64,000 nt of DNA from JAXLWB01 sp046328715 (lineage in GTDB: Bacteria > Chloroflexota > Anaerolineae > Caldilineales > Caldilineaceae). The number at the start of each line of letters is the position of its first letter. The stretch's first letter is position 1. A program made the position numbers and the translations under genes. The notes beneath the pieces were generated by a model. The model saw nothing but the letters and a program-made list of their open reading frames with translations, was not told where the DNA came from and made no database searches. Positions 50,644 to 60,198 of this stretch are shown here, piece by piece. The DNA lies in assembly GCA_046328715.1 (NCBI GenBank), contig JAXLWB010000046.1, positions 20,200 to 84,199 on the forward strand. The letters are read 5' to 3'.

Positions 50644-53088
50644 TTATCCCTTCACCCGCTCCCCCTTTGGATCGTAAAATGACGACGGCGACGCCACCGC
50701 TGGCACCCGTACCGTTGCAATCTCGATCTCGTATGAGCCGCTGTTGATAAACTCTGCGGTTACAGGTTCACTATGCGTGATGTAGCCCATCGCCACCGCC
50801 GCACCTACGGTGTGCCCAAACATGCCAGAAGTAACGTGACCGACCATCAAACCATTTCGCCAGATCGGCTCGTTGTGATAGATCAGGTGCTGGTCATCTT
50901 GCAATTTGAACTGGACCAAGCGCTTCTTTACGCCTTCTTGCTTTTGCTGAAGTAGGCGCTCCCGGCCATTGAAGGCTGGCTTGTCAAACTTCACGGCAAA
51001 GCCTAAGCCTGCCTCGATTGGCGTATCTTCGATGCCGATGTCATGCCCCCAGTGGCGATACCCCCGCTCCTGACGCAGCGAGTTGAGGGCATGAAAGCCT
51101 GCCAGGGTCAGATCAAACGGTTTGCCCGCATCCATCAGTGCATCAAAGACCCCTTGTGCAAACTCGGTCGGCACCAGCAACTCCCAGCCCAGTTCGCCAA
51201 CATAGGTCATACGCGTGGCACGCGCCTTGGCATAGGCGATGTCGATCTCCTGTGAGGTGGCAAAGGGGAAACGCTCGTTGGAGAGATCGGCGTCAGTCAA
51301 CTGATTGAGTAGCGCACGTGAATTAGGCCCCATCACGCCCAACATAGCAAAGGCCGAGGAGACATCGGTCGCCACCGCAAACTCGTCGGGCTGGATCTGA
51401 CGTTGCAGCCAGGTGAAGGTACGATTCTGGAGCGCCGCTGCATCCAGGATCAGGAAACGATCTGTTGCCAGCCGATTGACCGTGATATCGGCTTCGATAC
51501 CGCCACGCTCGTTGAGTAACTGGGTATAGACAACCTTGCCAATCGGCACGTCGATCTGCCCACCACAGATACGATTGAGCACTTGTAAGGCATCTCGCCC
51601 TTGCAACAGGAACTTCGAGAAGGAACTCTGGTCAAAGAGGCCGACATTCTGGCGCACCGCACGATGTTCGGCAGCGGAGTAGTCAAACCAATTCTGGCGC
51701 CCATAGGTGTATTGGTAGACCGGTTCAACGCCCGGCGGTGCAAACCAATTCGGGCGTTCCCACCCTGCTACTGTGCCAAAACAGGCACCTTGCGCCGCCA
51801 GTCGATCATGCAGTGCCGATTTGCGCACGCCGCGCGCCGTGGCGAATTGACGGAAGGGCCAGTGCATGTCGTAGAGCAAGCCCAGCGTCTCCACTGTGCG
51901 GTCATGCAGATAGCGATGGTTGCCTTGAAAGGGTTGATTGCGCCGGATATCGACATCCCACAGATCAATCGGTGGATAGCCGTTGACGATCCACTCGGCC
52001 AGCACTTTGCCCGCGCCGCCCGAAGATTGAATGCCAATCGAGTTGAAGCCAGCCGCCACGTAGAAGTTCTTCAACTCTGGCGACTCGCCCAGGTGGTAGG
52101 CGTCATCAGGCGTGAAGCTCTCCGGTCCGTTGAAGAAGGTGTGAATTCCAGCCGTCGACAGTACCGGCATGCGTTTGGCCATCACATCGAAGACCGGGTC
52201 AAGATGTTGCCAATCTTCCTTAAGCGTACCAAATTCAAAATTTTCGGGGATGCCCTTCATGCCCCACGGTTTGGCAATTGGCTCAAAGAAACCAGCCAGA
52301 ATAGCACCGACCTCTTCACGATAATAGGTATAGCCACCTGGATCACGCAAGGTGGGTAATTTGCTGTGTACCCCATCAATCGGCTCGGAGACAATATAAA
52401 AGTGTTCGGCGGCATGAAGTGGCACGTTCACACCCGCCCACTTGCCCACCTCACGCGCCCACATCCCGGCGCAGTTGACCACCACTTCACATTGAATGTC
52501 GCCCTGCTCGGTGCGCACGCCGGTCACGTAGCCATCTTTTTTGAGAATATCCGTCACCTTGACCTGCTCAAAGATGCGTGCGCCACGCATGGTTGCCCCT
52601 TTGGCGAAGGAACGGGTCGTGTCCACCGGATTGGTGCGGCCATCCTTAGGCAGCCAGACCGCACCAACCAGATCGTCGGCATTCATCAACGGCCAGATCG
52701 ACTTGGCCTCGCTGGGCGTGATTAGTTCAACCTCCAGGCCAAAGACACGCGCCATCGACGCCCCACGTTTTAGCTCTTCAAAACGTTCCGGGTTGTTGGC
52801 AATCGAGATCGAACCATTCTGACGAAAACCGGTCGGCTGTCCCGTCTCGGCTTCGAGGTTGGCGAGCAGGTTGGAGGTATATTGGGCCAGTTTGGTCATG
52901 TTCTGCGTGGCGCGCAATTGACCAACCAAGCCCGCCGCGTGCCAAGTCGTGCCCGAGGTCAACTGCTTGCGTTCAAGCAGCACAACATCGGTCAAGTTGA
53001 GTTTGGTGAGATGATAGGCTAGGCTACAGCCAATAATACCGCCGCCAATAATCACAACGTGGGCATGGGTGGGGAGTGATTGAGTCAT
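50644..53088 (-). CDS. FAD-dependent dimethylglycine/sarcosine dehydrogenase-like protein with GcvT domain (1)
   Basis: This 814-residue protein starts VVIIGGGIIGCSLAYHLTK (FAD loop). The motif TSGTTWHAAGLVGQLR carries the His that binds FAD covalently in relatives. A middle FAO_M domain and a C-terminal GcvT-like folate domain (ending LVQFKLQDDQHLIYHNEPIWRNGLMVGHVTSGMFGHTVG) follow. It demethylates N-methyl amino acids such as dimethylglycine or sarcosine, passing one-carbon units to folate. It diverges from a TPP enzyme with a palindrome between them, and a second paralogue follows that enzyme. Confidence 0.92.
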   Translation of the reverse strand: MTQSLPTHAHVVIIGGGIIGCSLAYHLTKLNLTDVVLLERKQLTSGTTWHAAGLVGQLRATQNMTKLAQYTSNLLANLEAETGQPTGFRQNGSISIANNPERFEELKRGASMARVFGLEVELITPSEAKSIWPLMNADDLVGAVWLPKDGRTNPVDTTRSFAKGATMRGARIFEQVKVTDILKKDGYVTGVRTEQGDIQCEVVVNCAGMWAREVGKWAGVNVPLHAAEHFYIVSEPIDGVHSKLPTLRDPGGYTYYREEVGAILAGFFEPIAKPWGMKGIPENFEFGTLKEDWQHLDPVFDVMAKRMPVLSTAGIHTFFNGPESFTPDDAYHLGESPELKNFYVAAGFNSIGIQSSGGAGKVLAEWIVNGYPPIDLWDVDIRRNQPFQGNHRYLHDRTVETLGLLYDMHWPFRQFATARGVRKSALHDRLAAQGACFGTVAGWERPNWFAPPGVEPVYQYTYGRQNWFDYSAAEHRAVRQNVGLFDQSSFSKFLLQGRDALQVLNRICGGQIDVPIGKVVYTQLLNERGGIEADITVNRLATDRFLILDAAALQNRTFTWLQRQIQPDEFAVATDVSSAFAMLGVMGPNSRALLNQLTDADLSNERFPFATSQEIDIAYAKARATRMTYVGELGWELLVPTEFAQGVFDALMDAGKPFDLTLAGFHALNSLRQERGYRHWGHDIGIEDTPIEAGLGFAVKFDKPAFNGRERLLQQKQEGVKKRLVQFKLQDDQHLIYHNEPIWRNGLMVGHVTSGMFGHTVGAAVAMGYITHSEPVTAEFINSGSYEIEIATVRVPAVASPSSFYDPKGERVKG

Positions 53089-53155
53089 AGAATGGTGATC
53101 CTTCTTGTGTGATTTAATTTCTCAAGTTGCTGCATGATAAAATCTCTTATCGTAT

Positions 53156-53170
53156 GCACAACTTTTGTGC
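53156..53170. promoter_or_regulatory. GCACAA-N3-TTGTGC dyad between divergent genes
   Basis: A perfect 6-bp inverted repeat with a three-base spacer lies in the 146-base gap between the sarcosine dehydrogenase and the TPP enzyme. An extended -10-like TGATAAAAT lies at 53135-53143. It is a possible operator for both genes. Confidence 0.35.
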
Positions 53171-53234
53171 GAACAATAAGCCAATGACGAGCCTGAGACA
53201 GGCGTGCCAATAAACGAAAGCAAAGGAAGAAGCA

Positions 53235-54869
53235 ATGGCAAAGGTAACTGGTGGTGCAGCAATCGTTCACTCTTTAATCGCCCACGGCGTCGATACTGTC
53301 TTTGCGCTGCCTGGTGTACAAAGTGATCAACTCTTCAATGCGCTCTACGATCAGCGTGACAAAATTAGGGTCATCCACAGCCGCCACGAACAGGGTGCGG
53401 CCTATATGGCCTTGGGCTATGCCCTCTCTTCGGACCGGGTCGGGGTTTTCAGTGTCGTGCCAGGCCCCGGTTTTCTCAACGCCACGGCTGCTCTTGCCAC
53501 TGCCTACAGCACCAATGCCAAAGTTCTCGGCTTAGTTGGGCAGATTCAATCGGACATGATCAACCGTGGTCACGGCATGTTGCACGAGATTCCAAACCAG
53601 TTGGAAATCCTCAAAACACTGACCAAATGGAGCGAGCGCGTCAAAAGCCCAGCGGACGCTCCCGCACTCGTTGCCCAAGCCTTTCACCAACTGAACACTG
53701 GCCGCCCCCGCCCAGTCGGCCTGGAGTTCGCTCCCGATGTCCTCGCCACGAAGAGCGAGGTCGATTTGGAAAGAATTGATTATCCTGTGCGCCACCCGGC
53801 GGTCGATCCTGACAAGTTGGCCGAAGCAGCCGATTTGTTGAGCAAGGCCCAGAATCCACTAATTTTCGTCGGCACCGGGGCGCTGGATGCCGCTGAAGAT
53901 GTACAAAAATTGGCCGAATTGTTGCAAGCACCTGTGATTTCAAACCGCAGCGGTCACGGCATCTTGAGCAGCCGCCATCCGCTTTCCTTGCGCCCTCCGG
54001 CTGGTCATCAACTCTGGGAGACAGCCGATGTCGTTTTGACGCTGGGCAGCCGGCTCGTCCGTCCCATGACCGGCTGGGGAATGGATGATAAGTTGAAGAT
54101 CATCCGTGTCGACATCGATCCCGAAGAACATACCCGTATCAAAGCCCCCAACGTTGGCTTTGTCGCCCGCTGTGAAGAGATTGTCCCCGCATTGATTACT
54201 GCTCTCCAACAACGAGGCGTCTCCCGACCTTCACGTGCAGAGGAGATGGAGGAGATCAAGGCAGAAGTCCAGGCCCGTTCTACCTATCTAGAGCCGCAGA
54301 TTTCATTTCTCAATGCTATTCGTTCTGTGCTGCCCGACGATGGCTACTTTGTCGATGACTTGACCCAAGTCGGTTACGCCAGCCGCACCGAGCTTCCCAT
54401 CTACCAGCCGCGTACCTATATCTCTCCCGGCTATCAGGGAACGTTGGGCTGGAGTTATGCTACTGCCCTGGGCGTCAAGGTTGCCCATCCCGATAAGGCG
54501 GTGCTTTCGGTGGCTGGCGATGGCGGCTTCCTCTACAACGTGCAAGAACTGGCCACAGCCGCCAAACATAGGATCAACGTGGTCGCCGTCGTCTTTAACG
54601 ATAGCGCCTTTGGCAACGTGCAACGCATGCAGAAGCAGGACTACGGCGGACGGGTGATTGCCACCGACCTGGAAAATCCCGACTTCGTCAAATTGGCCGA
54701 GGCTTTTGGTGTGTTGGGTCTGCGTGCCCATTCACCGGATGAATTGCACTCTGCGATTCAAACCGGTTTTGCTGCCCAACGCCCAACTCTGATTGAAGTT
54801 CCCGTGGGCGAGATGCCCAGCCCGTGGGGACTTTACTTCCTACCCCGCAATCGACCTGCCAAGCGGTAA
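53235..54869 (+). CDS. Thiamine-pyrophosphate enzyme of the acetolactate-synthase type (2)
   Basis: This 544-residue protein starts AKVTGGAAIVHSLIAHGVDTVFALPGVQSDQLFNAL, with the catalytic Glu in VIHSRHEQGAAYMALGYA. The cofactor motif GDGGFLYNVQELATAAKHRINVVAVVFNDSAFGN is complete. The PYR and PP domains are normal. It carries out TPP-dependent decarboxylation of a 2-oxo acid; the exact substrate is unknown. It differs from the copy at 46746 in the cofactor loop (GDG versus GDA). Its RBS is AAAGGAAG. Confidence 0.92.
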   Translation: MAKVTGGAAIVHSLIAHGVDTVFALPGVQSDQLFNALYDQRDKIRVIHSRHEQGAAYMALGYALSSDRVGVFSVVPGPGFLNATAALATAYSTNAKVLGLVGQIQSDMINRGHGMLHEIPNQLEILKTLTKWSERVKSPADAPALVAQAFHQLNTGRPRPVGLEFAPDVLATKSEVDLERIDYPVRHPAVDPDKLAEAADLLSKAQNPLIFVGTGALDAAEDVQKLAELLQAPVISNRSGHGILSSRHPLSLRPPAGHQLWETADVVLTLGSRLVRPMTGWGMDDKLKIIRVDIDPEEHTRIKAPNVGFVARCEEIVPALITALQQRGVSRPSRAEEMEEIKAEVQARSTYLEPQISFLNAIRSVLPDDGYFVDDLTQVGYASRTELPIYQPRTYISPGYQGTLGWSYATALGVKVAHPDKAVLSVAGDGGFLYNVQELATAAKHRINVVAVVFNDSAFGNVQRMQKQDYGGRVIATDLENPDFVKLAEAFGVLGLRAHSPDELHSAIQTGFAAQRPTLIEVPVGEMPSPWGLYFLPRNRPAKR

Positions 54870-54873
54870 GGTG

Positions 54874-54906
54874 GAATGGTGGATAGTGACTGACTATCCA
54901 CCATTC
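54874..54906. terminator. 14-bp perfect hairpin between convergent genes
   Basis: GAATGGTGGATAGT (54874-54887) and its complement (54893-54906) with a five-base loop lie between the end of the TPP gene and the end of the second dehydrogenase gene. It would be a stable bidirectional stem, although no T-run follows. Confidence 0.5.
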
Positions 54907-54930
54907 ACCCAATTGATTTTTGACTCTTAG

Positions 54931-57468
54931 TTACGCCCGTAACCGCTCATTCTGCGGATCATAAACAGGAGCGGCCAACACCTGTGCAGCACAACGTTGC
55001 CCTAAAATTTCAATCTCGAACTTAGTGCCAGGTTTAGCATATTCGGGTATGACGTAGACAAAGGCCAAGCTCTTTTGTACGGTATGTCCATAGCCACCCG
55101 ATGTGGTGACACCAATCACCTTGTCGCCCGCCCAGACCGGCTCGCCGCCATAGACATCAGCATCTTCGGCTGCAACTTCGACATAGGCAATTTTGATGGC
55201 AACTCCCTCTTGTCGCGCCTTGAGCACTGCTGCTTTGCCCACAAATTCCTTGTCGAGCTTGACAAAGCGCTCAATGCCCGCCTCGACTGGCGTGATCTCG
55301 TTGGTCAATTCCACGCCCCAGCCAGCATACCCTTTTTCCAGACGCAGGCTGTTCATGGCATAAAGGCCGAAATCGGCAATCCCCAATGGCTCGCCTGCCG
55401 CCCAGATCGCCTGGTAGAGCGTTGCTACCTGAGCCATCGGCACATGCAACTCCCAGCCCAATTCGCCGACGTAGTTGACACGCAAGGCACGTATCAGTAT
55501 CCCCGCCACCCTGATTTCCTTGCCTGTCAGCCAGCGGAAAGAGGCGTTGGTGAGATCCTGGTCGGTCAATTGGGCCAGTAAGTCACGCGAACGGGGGCCA
55601 GCCACGATTAAGACGCTGTAGTCGTTGGTGACATCTGTGATTGTAACTTGCTCACTCGCCAGCTTGCTTTGGTTGAGTAGATCAAGATCGCGTAGATGCG
55701 CATAAGCCCCGGAGAGTAGATAAAAGCGATCCGCCGCCAACCGAGTAATTGTAAATTCGGTTTGGATACGGCCATTGTCATTGAGGGCATGGGTTAGCAC
55801 AATGCCACCGCCAACTCCTCCCTGGCCCTCCCCTGGTAAGGGAGGGGGCAGTTTGGTGGACGCGAAATCTCCATTCTTCTGTCCCGTGACGGTCCCCTCC
55901 CCCGTTTGGGGAGGGTTAGGGAGGGGTTGGAGGGGTTTCGGCAGGCGATTGGCGATAATCCGATTCAAAAACGCTTCTGCGTCTGGCCCCGTGGCCTCAA
56001 ATTTCGAGAAGGAGGGCAACTCGATCACGCCGACTCGCTCACGCATGGCACGACATTCAGCGGCTACCACGTCAAAGACATTGTTACGGCGAAAACCAGG
56101 TTGCTCTTTTCGTCCATCGGGTGAGAACCACTTGGGGCGTTCCCAGCCGACCGCTTCACCATGCACGCAGCCTTTGGATTTGAGCGTTTCGTAGAGCGGC
56201 GTGATGCGTTTGGGGCGGCCTGCCATCCGCTCTTCGCCGGGCAGTTGCATGTCGTACATGTCCCAATATTCCTGATGGGCTTTGGCCTCGGTATAGGCAC
56301 GGTCGGCATAGGAGCCGAAGCGGCGGGGGTCGAAGGCGAGCATGTTGATCTCCGACGCACCATGCACCATCCACTGCGCCAGATATTTGCCCGATCCGGC
56401 CCCTTGGGCAATGCCGATGCTGGAACCTGTACAGAGCCAGAAGTTGCGCACACCCGGAGCAGGTCCCAGGAGAGGATTCGAGTCGATGGTGTGCGAGATG
56501 GCGCCGTTGACCACTCGGATAATGCCCGCATCGGCCAAAATCGGCATCCGTTCCATCACCCGCTCCAGCCAGGGCATGATCGGCCCATATTCGGCTGGGA
56601 AGAGTTCACTTTCCGAAGCCCAGGCAGGACCGCTGCCGGGCCAGGCTTCACGCGTGTTACTGCGTTCGTAGAGGCCGATCAAACCAGAATTCTGCTCTTG
56701 GCGATAATAGGCGGAGGCAGACGGGTCGCGCGTCACCGGCAGTTCAACAGCGCGGGCTGCAAACTCAGGAATCTCCTCGGTCACCACATATTGATGCTTC
56801 ATGTTGACAAAAGGAATATGAACGCCGAGCCAGGCCCCGACCTTGTCGGCATAACAACCTGCCGCATTGACTAGATGTTCACAGACAATGTTTCCCTTCT
56901 CGCTCTGCACCTCGAATTCGCCATTGGGCAGTTGGCGTACACCCGTCACACGGTTGTAGAGGCTGATCGTGCCGCCTAGTTTGCGCGCCGCCGCCGCCAT
57001 CGCATTGCAGCAACTTGAGGGATCGACGTGCCCGTCGTCCAGCGTCCAGGCACCTGCGTAAACGCCATGCAATTGCAGAAAGGGGTTGATCTGGCGAATC
57101 TCATCCGGGCCAATGATCTCCATACGAAAGCCGACATTGGCGGCAATGCCCTTGACCAGATGAAAATAATCGATATCCTCCGGTCGAGTGGCCAGGCGAA
57201 TGCCGCCGCAGCCATGCCAGCCGGTGGGATGCCCGGTCATCGCCTCTAGTTTGGGATAGAGCGTGTTGCTATAGTGATGGATTTTGGCCATGTTGTAATT
57301 AGCGATAAAGCTGGGACATTGCCCCGCTGCATGCCAGGTAGAACCGGAAGTCAAGGCTGCTTTCTCAATCAGCACACAATCGTTCCACCCCTCCAACAAG
57401 AGGTGATACAATAACCCAACGCCCATCATCCCGCCGCCGATAATGACGACACGTGCATGTGTTTGCAT
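54931..57468 (-). CDS. FAD-dependent dimethylglycine/sarcosine dehydrogenase-like protein with GcvT domain (2), with in-frame palindromic insert
   Basis: This 845-residue paralogue of the protein at 50644 starts VVIIGGGMMGVGLLYHLLLEGWNDC. It has TSGSTWHAAGQCPSFIANYN (flavin-linked His) and the C-terminal GcvT-like domain ending EPVWAGDKVIGVTTSGGYGHTVQKSLAFVY. The protein is about 40 residues longer between NRIIANRLPK and GIVLTHALND. The extra peptide PLQPLPNPPQTGEGTVTG...PPPLPGEGQGG comes from a repeat at 55811-55929. Start ATG 57468 follows GGGAG. Confidence 0.92.
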   Translation of the reverse strand: MQTHARVVIIGGGMMGVGLLYHLLLEGWNDCVLIEKAALTSGSTWHAAGQCPSFIANYNMAKIHHYSNTLYPKLEAMTGHPTGWHGCGGIRLATRPEDIDYFHLVKGIAANVGFRMEIIGPDEIRQINPFLQLHGVYAGAWTLDDGHVDPSSCCNAMAAAARKLGGTISLYNRVTGVRQLPNGEFEVQSEKGNIVCEHLVNAAGCYADKVGAWLGVHIPFVNMKHQYVVTEEIPEFAARAVELPVTRDPSASAYYRQEQNSGLIGLYERSNTREAWPGSGPAWASESELFPAEYGPIMPWLERVMERMPILADAGIIRVVNGAISHTIDSNPLLGPAPGVRNFWLCTGSSIGIAQGAGSGKYLAQWMVHGASEINMLAFDPRRFGSYADRAYTEAKAHQEYWDMYDMQLPGEERMAGRPKRITPLYETLKSKGCVHGEAVGWERPKWFSPDGRKEQPGFRRNNVFDVVAAECRAMRERVGVIELPSFSKFEATGPDAEAFLNRIIANRLPKPLQPLPNPPQTGEGTVTGQKNGDFASTKLPPPLPGEGQGGVGGGIVLTHALNDNGRIQTEFTITRLAADRFYLLSGAYAHLRDLDLLNQSKLASEQVTITDVTNDYSVLIVAGPRSRDLLAQLTDQDLTNASFRWLTGKEIRVAGILIRALRVNYVGELGWELHVPMAQVATLYQAIWAAGEPLGIADFGLYAMNSLRLEKGYAGWGVELTNEITPVEAGIERFVKLDKEFVGKAAVLKARQEGVAIKIAYVEVAAEDADVYGGEPVWAGDKVIGVTTSGGYGHTVQKSLAFVYVIPEYAKPGTKFEIEILGQRCAAQVLAAPVYDPQNERLRA
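55811..55929. repeat. In-frame palindromic element (copy 2) inside the second dehydrogenase
   Basis: The element has CCCTCCCCTGGTAAGGGAGGG and CCCTCCCCCGTTTGGGGAGGG hairpins and ends with GGTTAGGGAGGGGTTG (55914-55929), one base different from copies 1 and 3. The internal TTTGGTGGAC is shared with copy 3. Its translation starts Q-P-L-P-N-P-P, matching copy 1's frame. Confidence 0.85.
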
Positions 57469-57492
57469 AAGAACTCCCTTTAAAAACAGACA

Positions 57493-57541
57493 GGATGACA
57501 AGATGCGTGAATTCTTATCTCATCTTGGCATCTTGTCATCC
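57493..57541. repeat. GACAAGAT/GGATGACA octad hairpin, 14-bp perfect arms
   Basis: GGATGACAAGATGC (57493-57506) pairs with GCATCTTGTCATCC (57528-57541). It overlaps the last codons of the MttB gene. It is in the same word family as 17585-17641. Confidence 0.7.
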
Positions 57542-59110
57542 CTTCATCTTGCCCCATCGTCCCCAGCCTTCATCGCTTCTCTGGCTAAGGAGAATCTTGA
57601 AGGTGGAGCGGATCTTTTCATCGAGTTTTGGATCAATGTGAGCAGGGTAATGCTCGGCCAGTGTTTTGCGCACACGGTCACGGGCACGTTCTCGAATGTC
57701 CTTTGCACCCCGCTCTTCCCAGTTGGCGGGCGTGTCACGGTCACCAACGAGCGGATAAACATAGTCGCTTTCCATGCGTTCGATGGTCTGCGCCTGACCG
57801 AGAAAGTGACCGTCGCCGTTGACCACGTTTTTGATCACCTCGAAGGAGAGCGTTTCGTCGTTGACCTCGATGCCACGCACCGTGCGCTGCACAGCCCCAA
57901 GGATATCGTTGTCGATCACATAGGCTTCGTAGCTGGCACCGAGCAAACTGGCCTGCATCCCGGCACTCTCCATGATCAGGTGTTGCCCGTTGGCGGCGAG
58001 GGCAAGCGTGTAGGCTTTCTCGGCTCCCGCCTGGGCATCGGGAATTTTTGAGTCGGTCATGCCGGCGGCGGTGCTGCTGGGGAGATCGTAGAAGCGCGCC
58101 ATCTGCCCACAGCCAGCGACGATCAGTGCCAACTCTGCGCTGCCTGCGCACATCGCACCGGTACGTAGATCGGAGACAAAGGGCCACATGCCCAAATTGG
58201 CCCGACATTGTGGATCAATCAAGTGAACAAAGACCAGCCCAGCTAACGTCTCTGCCACAGCTTGACAATCGTGCCTGCCAATGCTGCCGGTGCGGTTGCA
58301 CCCTGCCTGGGCTGCCGAGAGCAAGGTCAGACACATGCCACCACGCGCAGCAGCCTCCAACGCTTCGCACGATTCCTGAGCAAAGCGCAGCGGCGGCACG
58401 ACATGACAGCAGGAGATCGAACAGAAGGGACGCTCGCGGAACTTGCCCGCCCCGCCCATCGCCATGTCATACATCGCCAGCGCCGCCTCACAATTTTTGC
58501 CGTTGACGTAGCTGACGCCGATGTGTTTGGTCGTGCCCATCATACACGCATAGGAGGTGTTGAGGTCGAGATCCAGCGTGGTGTAGGTGTCGCGCGCCAC
58601 CACGGGGCGCCAGAAATAGTGGATATTGTCAAGCGTATCGACTAGGCGTGCCAGGTCGTAGACATCCATCAGGCGGGAGGGGCGATACAAGCCAGTCTCG
58701 AAGTCAACCACGTTGGGTGATGCGCCACCCGTGCCCATGTGGACGCGGCTACTGCCTACCTCCATGTCATGCTCCGGTGAAATTCCCGGCATGACAAAGC
58801 GGCGTGGGGCGTTGGCGATCACATCTTCGACCAGGCTGCGTGGGTAACAGAGTCGGCCTTTGTCATTGATCCAGCCGCCTTTGGCCGTGACGAGGTCAAT
58901 CATCGAAGGGATGGCATCGGCAAAACCGACCTGCTCCATCAAATCGAGCACAGTATGGTGAATGCGTTCCAGCTCGTGCTGGGTCAACGGTTGATAACGG
59001 CCACCGACCATACCGGGACGCACCGGGCGTTGATCGACAGACTTACGCGCGGCGCGTTCTGCTACACGCGCCGCGCGCCCGCGACGTTGGGGTTGGGATT
59101 CTTGGGTCAT
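57536..59110 (-). CDS. Trimethylamine methyltransferase family protein (MttB superfamily, non-pyrrolysine type)
   Basis: This 524-residue TIM-barrel methyltransferase transfers a methyl group from quaternary or tertiary amines to a corrinoid protein. The frame has no internal amber codon, so it belongs to the large non-pyrrolysine group that includes glycine-betaine (MtgB), proline-betaine and carnitine methyltransferases. Visible blocks are GGRYQPLTQHELERIHHTVLDLMEQVGFADAIPSMIDLVTAKGG, ARDTYTTLDLDLNTSYACMMGTTKHIG and LPSSTAAGMTDSKIPDAQAGAEKAYTL. No corrinoid protein or activator is in the window. The adjacent dimethylglycine/sarcosine dehydrogenases suggest a betaine substrate. ATG 59110 is preferred. 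Confidence 0.9.
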   Translation of the reverse strand: MTQESQPQRRGRAARVAERAARKSVDQRPVRPGMVGGRYQPLTQHELERIHHTVLDLMEQVGFADAIPSMIDLVTAKGGWINDKGRLCYPRSLVEDVIANAPRRFVMPGISPEHDMEVGSSRVHMGTGGASPNVVDFETGLYRPSRLMDVYDLARLVDTLDNIHYFWRPVVARDTYTTLDLDLNTSYACMMGTTKHIGVSYVNGKNCEAALAMYDMAMGGAGKFRERPFCSISCCHVVPPLRFAQESCEALEAAARGGMCLTLLSAAQAGCNRTGSIGRHDCQAVAETLAGLVFVHLIDPQCRANLGMWPFVSDLRTGAMCAGSAELALIVAGCGQMARFYDLPSSTAAGMTDSKIPDAQAGAEKAYTLALAANGQHLIMESAGMQASLLGASYEAYVIDNDILGAVQRTVRGIEVNDETLSFEVIKNVVNGDGHFLGQAQTIERMESDYVYPLVGDRDTPANWEERGAKDIRERARDRVRKTLAEHYPAHIDPKLDEKIRSTFKILLSQRSDEGWGRWGKMKG

Positions 59111-59128
59111 TTCTACTCCAGACAAGAG

Positions 59129-59192
59129 GACAAGAAGACAAGAAGAGGGCAAGCGAACTAGTTTGCTCTTCCCCTCTTCTTGTCTTCTTGTC
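59129..59192. repeat. GACAAGAA octad hairpin, 21-bp perfect arms
   Basis: Arms 59129-59149 and 59172-59192 are perfectly complementary; the left arm reads GACAAGAA, GACAAGAA, GAGGG. The stem lies between the MttB gene and the dehydrogenase gene, both on the minus strand. Confidence 0.8.
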
Positions 59193-59196
59193 TGTA

Positions 59197-60114
59197 TTAC
59201 ACTTCAAGCACTTCGGGAAAACCCGGCGCACGCAGATCCGTTCCCAGCGCGTCCTCCAGCAACTTGACCACCTGCGACGACCAGGCGCTGCCGCCATATT
59301 GCGAACGGGCACGGATAAAGGTCTGCTCGGTGAGGCCAGCCAGTTCGAGCGGCACGCCAAAGTCGCGCCCCAGTTGCATGGCAAAACCGAGGTCTTTGCA
59401 GGCCAAGTCCATGGTGAAGTTAATATTGTAGCTGCCGTTGAGGATCACCTGGCTTTCCGTCTCGTGGACGAAGCTGTTGCCCGAGCTGGCCTTGATCGCC
59501 TCAAAGGCTTGCGCCAGATCCAGTCCGCCCCGTTTGGACAACATTAACGCTTCGCCCGCCGCCACAAGATGAATAAAGGCCAGCATGTTGGTGATCACCT
59601 TGATGATGGCGGCATTGCCCAACTTGCCCATGTAGAGGACTGGGTTACCCATCGCTTGCAACATGGGTAAATGCGCTTGATAGATCGCCTCGTCACCGCC
59701 CACCAGCACAGTAATGTTGCCAGCCGCCGCCTTATGTACGCCGCCCGTGACGGGTGATTCGAGCGCATGGCAGCCTTTTTCAGTCACGAGTGCGGCTAGG
59801 CGTAGCGTTTCGGTGCGATCATTCGTGCTCATGTCGATCCAGGTGCCGCCCGGTTGCAAGCCCGCCAGGATGCCATGCTCGCCACTGACCACGGCACTCA
59901 CCACCTTGGAGGAAGGCAGGCAGGTGAAGACACTGTCAGACTGCTCTGCCACCTGTTGTGCAGAATCGGCCCAGGCCGCACCGGCAGCCAGCAAAGGAGC
60001 CGCCGCATTTTTGTTCAAATCATATACAGTCAGGGCAAAGCCAGCTTTCACCAGACTATTAGCTAGGTGAAAGCCCAGGTTGCCAAGACCAATAAAGCCA
60101 AGTCGTTGAGTCAT
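59197..60114 (-). CDS. 3-hydroxyisobutyrate dehydrogenase family NAD(P)-dependent oxidoreductase
   Basis: This 305-residue beta-hydroxy acid dehydrogenase has LGFIGLGNLGFHLANSLVKAGFALTVYDLNK (Rossmann loop) and FTCLPSSKVVSAVV. GTWIDMSTNDRTETLRL sits at the hinge, ALESPVTGGVHKAAAGNITVLVGG carries the substrate loop, and the catalytic Lys is in GNAAIIKVITNML. It acts on tartronate-semialdehyde- or 3-hydroxyisobutyrate-like substrates. It belongs to a likely minus-strand operon (racemase/dehydratase - dehydrogenase - MttB), separated by word hairpins. Confidence 0.92.
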   Translation of the reverse strand: MTQRLGFIGLGNLGFHLANSLVKAGFALTVYDLNKNAAAPLLAAGAAWADSAQQVAEQSDSVFTCLPSSKVVSAVVSGEHGILAGLQPGGTWIDMSTNDRTETLRLAALVTEKGCHALESPVTGGVHKAAAGNITVLVGGDEAIYQAHLPMLQAMGNPVLYMGKLGNAAIIKVITNMLAFIHLVAAGEALMLSKRGGLDLAQAFEAIKASSGNSFVHETESQVILNGSYNINFTMDLACKDLGFAMQLGRDFGVPLELAGLTEQTFIRARSQYGGSAWSSQVVKLLEDALGTDLRAPGFPEVLEV

Positions 60115-60129
60115 AGGTACTCCGAAAGT

Positions 60130-60194
60130 GGAAGAGTTGAAAAGTTCAAGAGTAGCAGAGCGACTTTTCTACTCTTCCACTTTTCAACTCTTCC
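60130..60194. repeat. GAAGAGTT octad hairpin, 26-bp arms with two mismatches
   Basis: The arms 60130-60155 and 60169-60194 match at 24 of 26 positions with a 13-base loop. The left reads GAAGAGTT, GAAAAGTT, CAAGAGTA. It lies between the dehydrogenase and dehydratase genes. Confidence 0.7.
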
Positions 60195-60198
60195 CCTC

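Noticed and set aside
51601..52359. 252-codon frame antisense to the first sarcosine-dehydrogenase-like gene
   Set aside because: The sense strand carries the FAD and GcvT signatures; the antisense peptide is featureless.
57536..59110. Pyrrolysine-containing MttB
   Set aside because: The frame has no internal amber codon, so it belongs to the non-pyrrolysine group.
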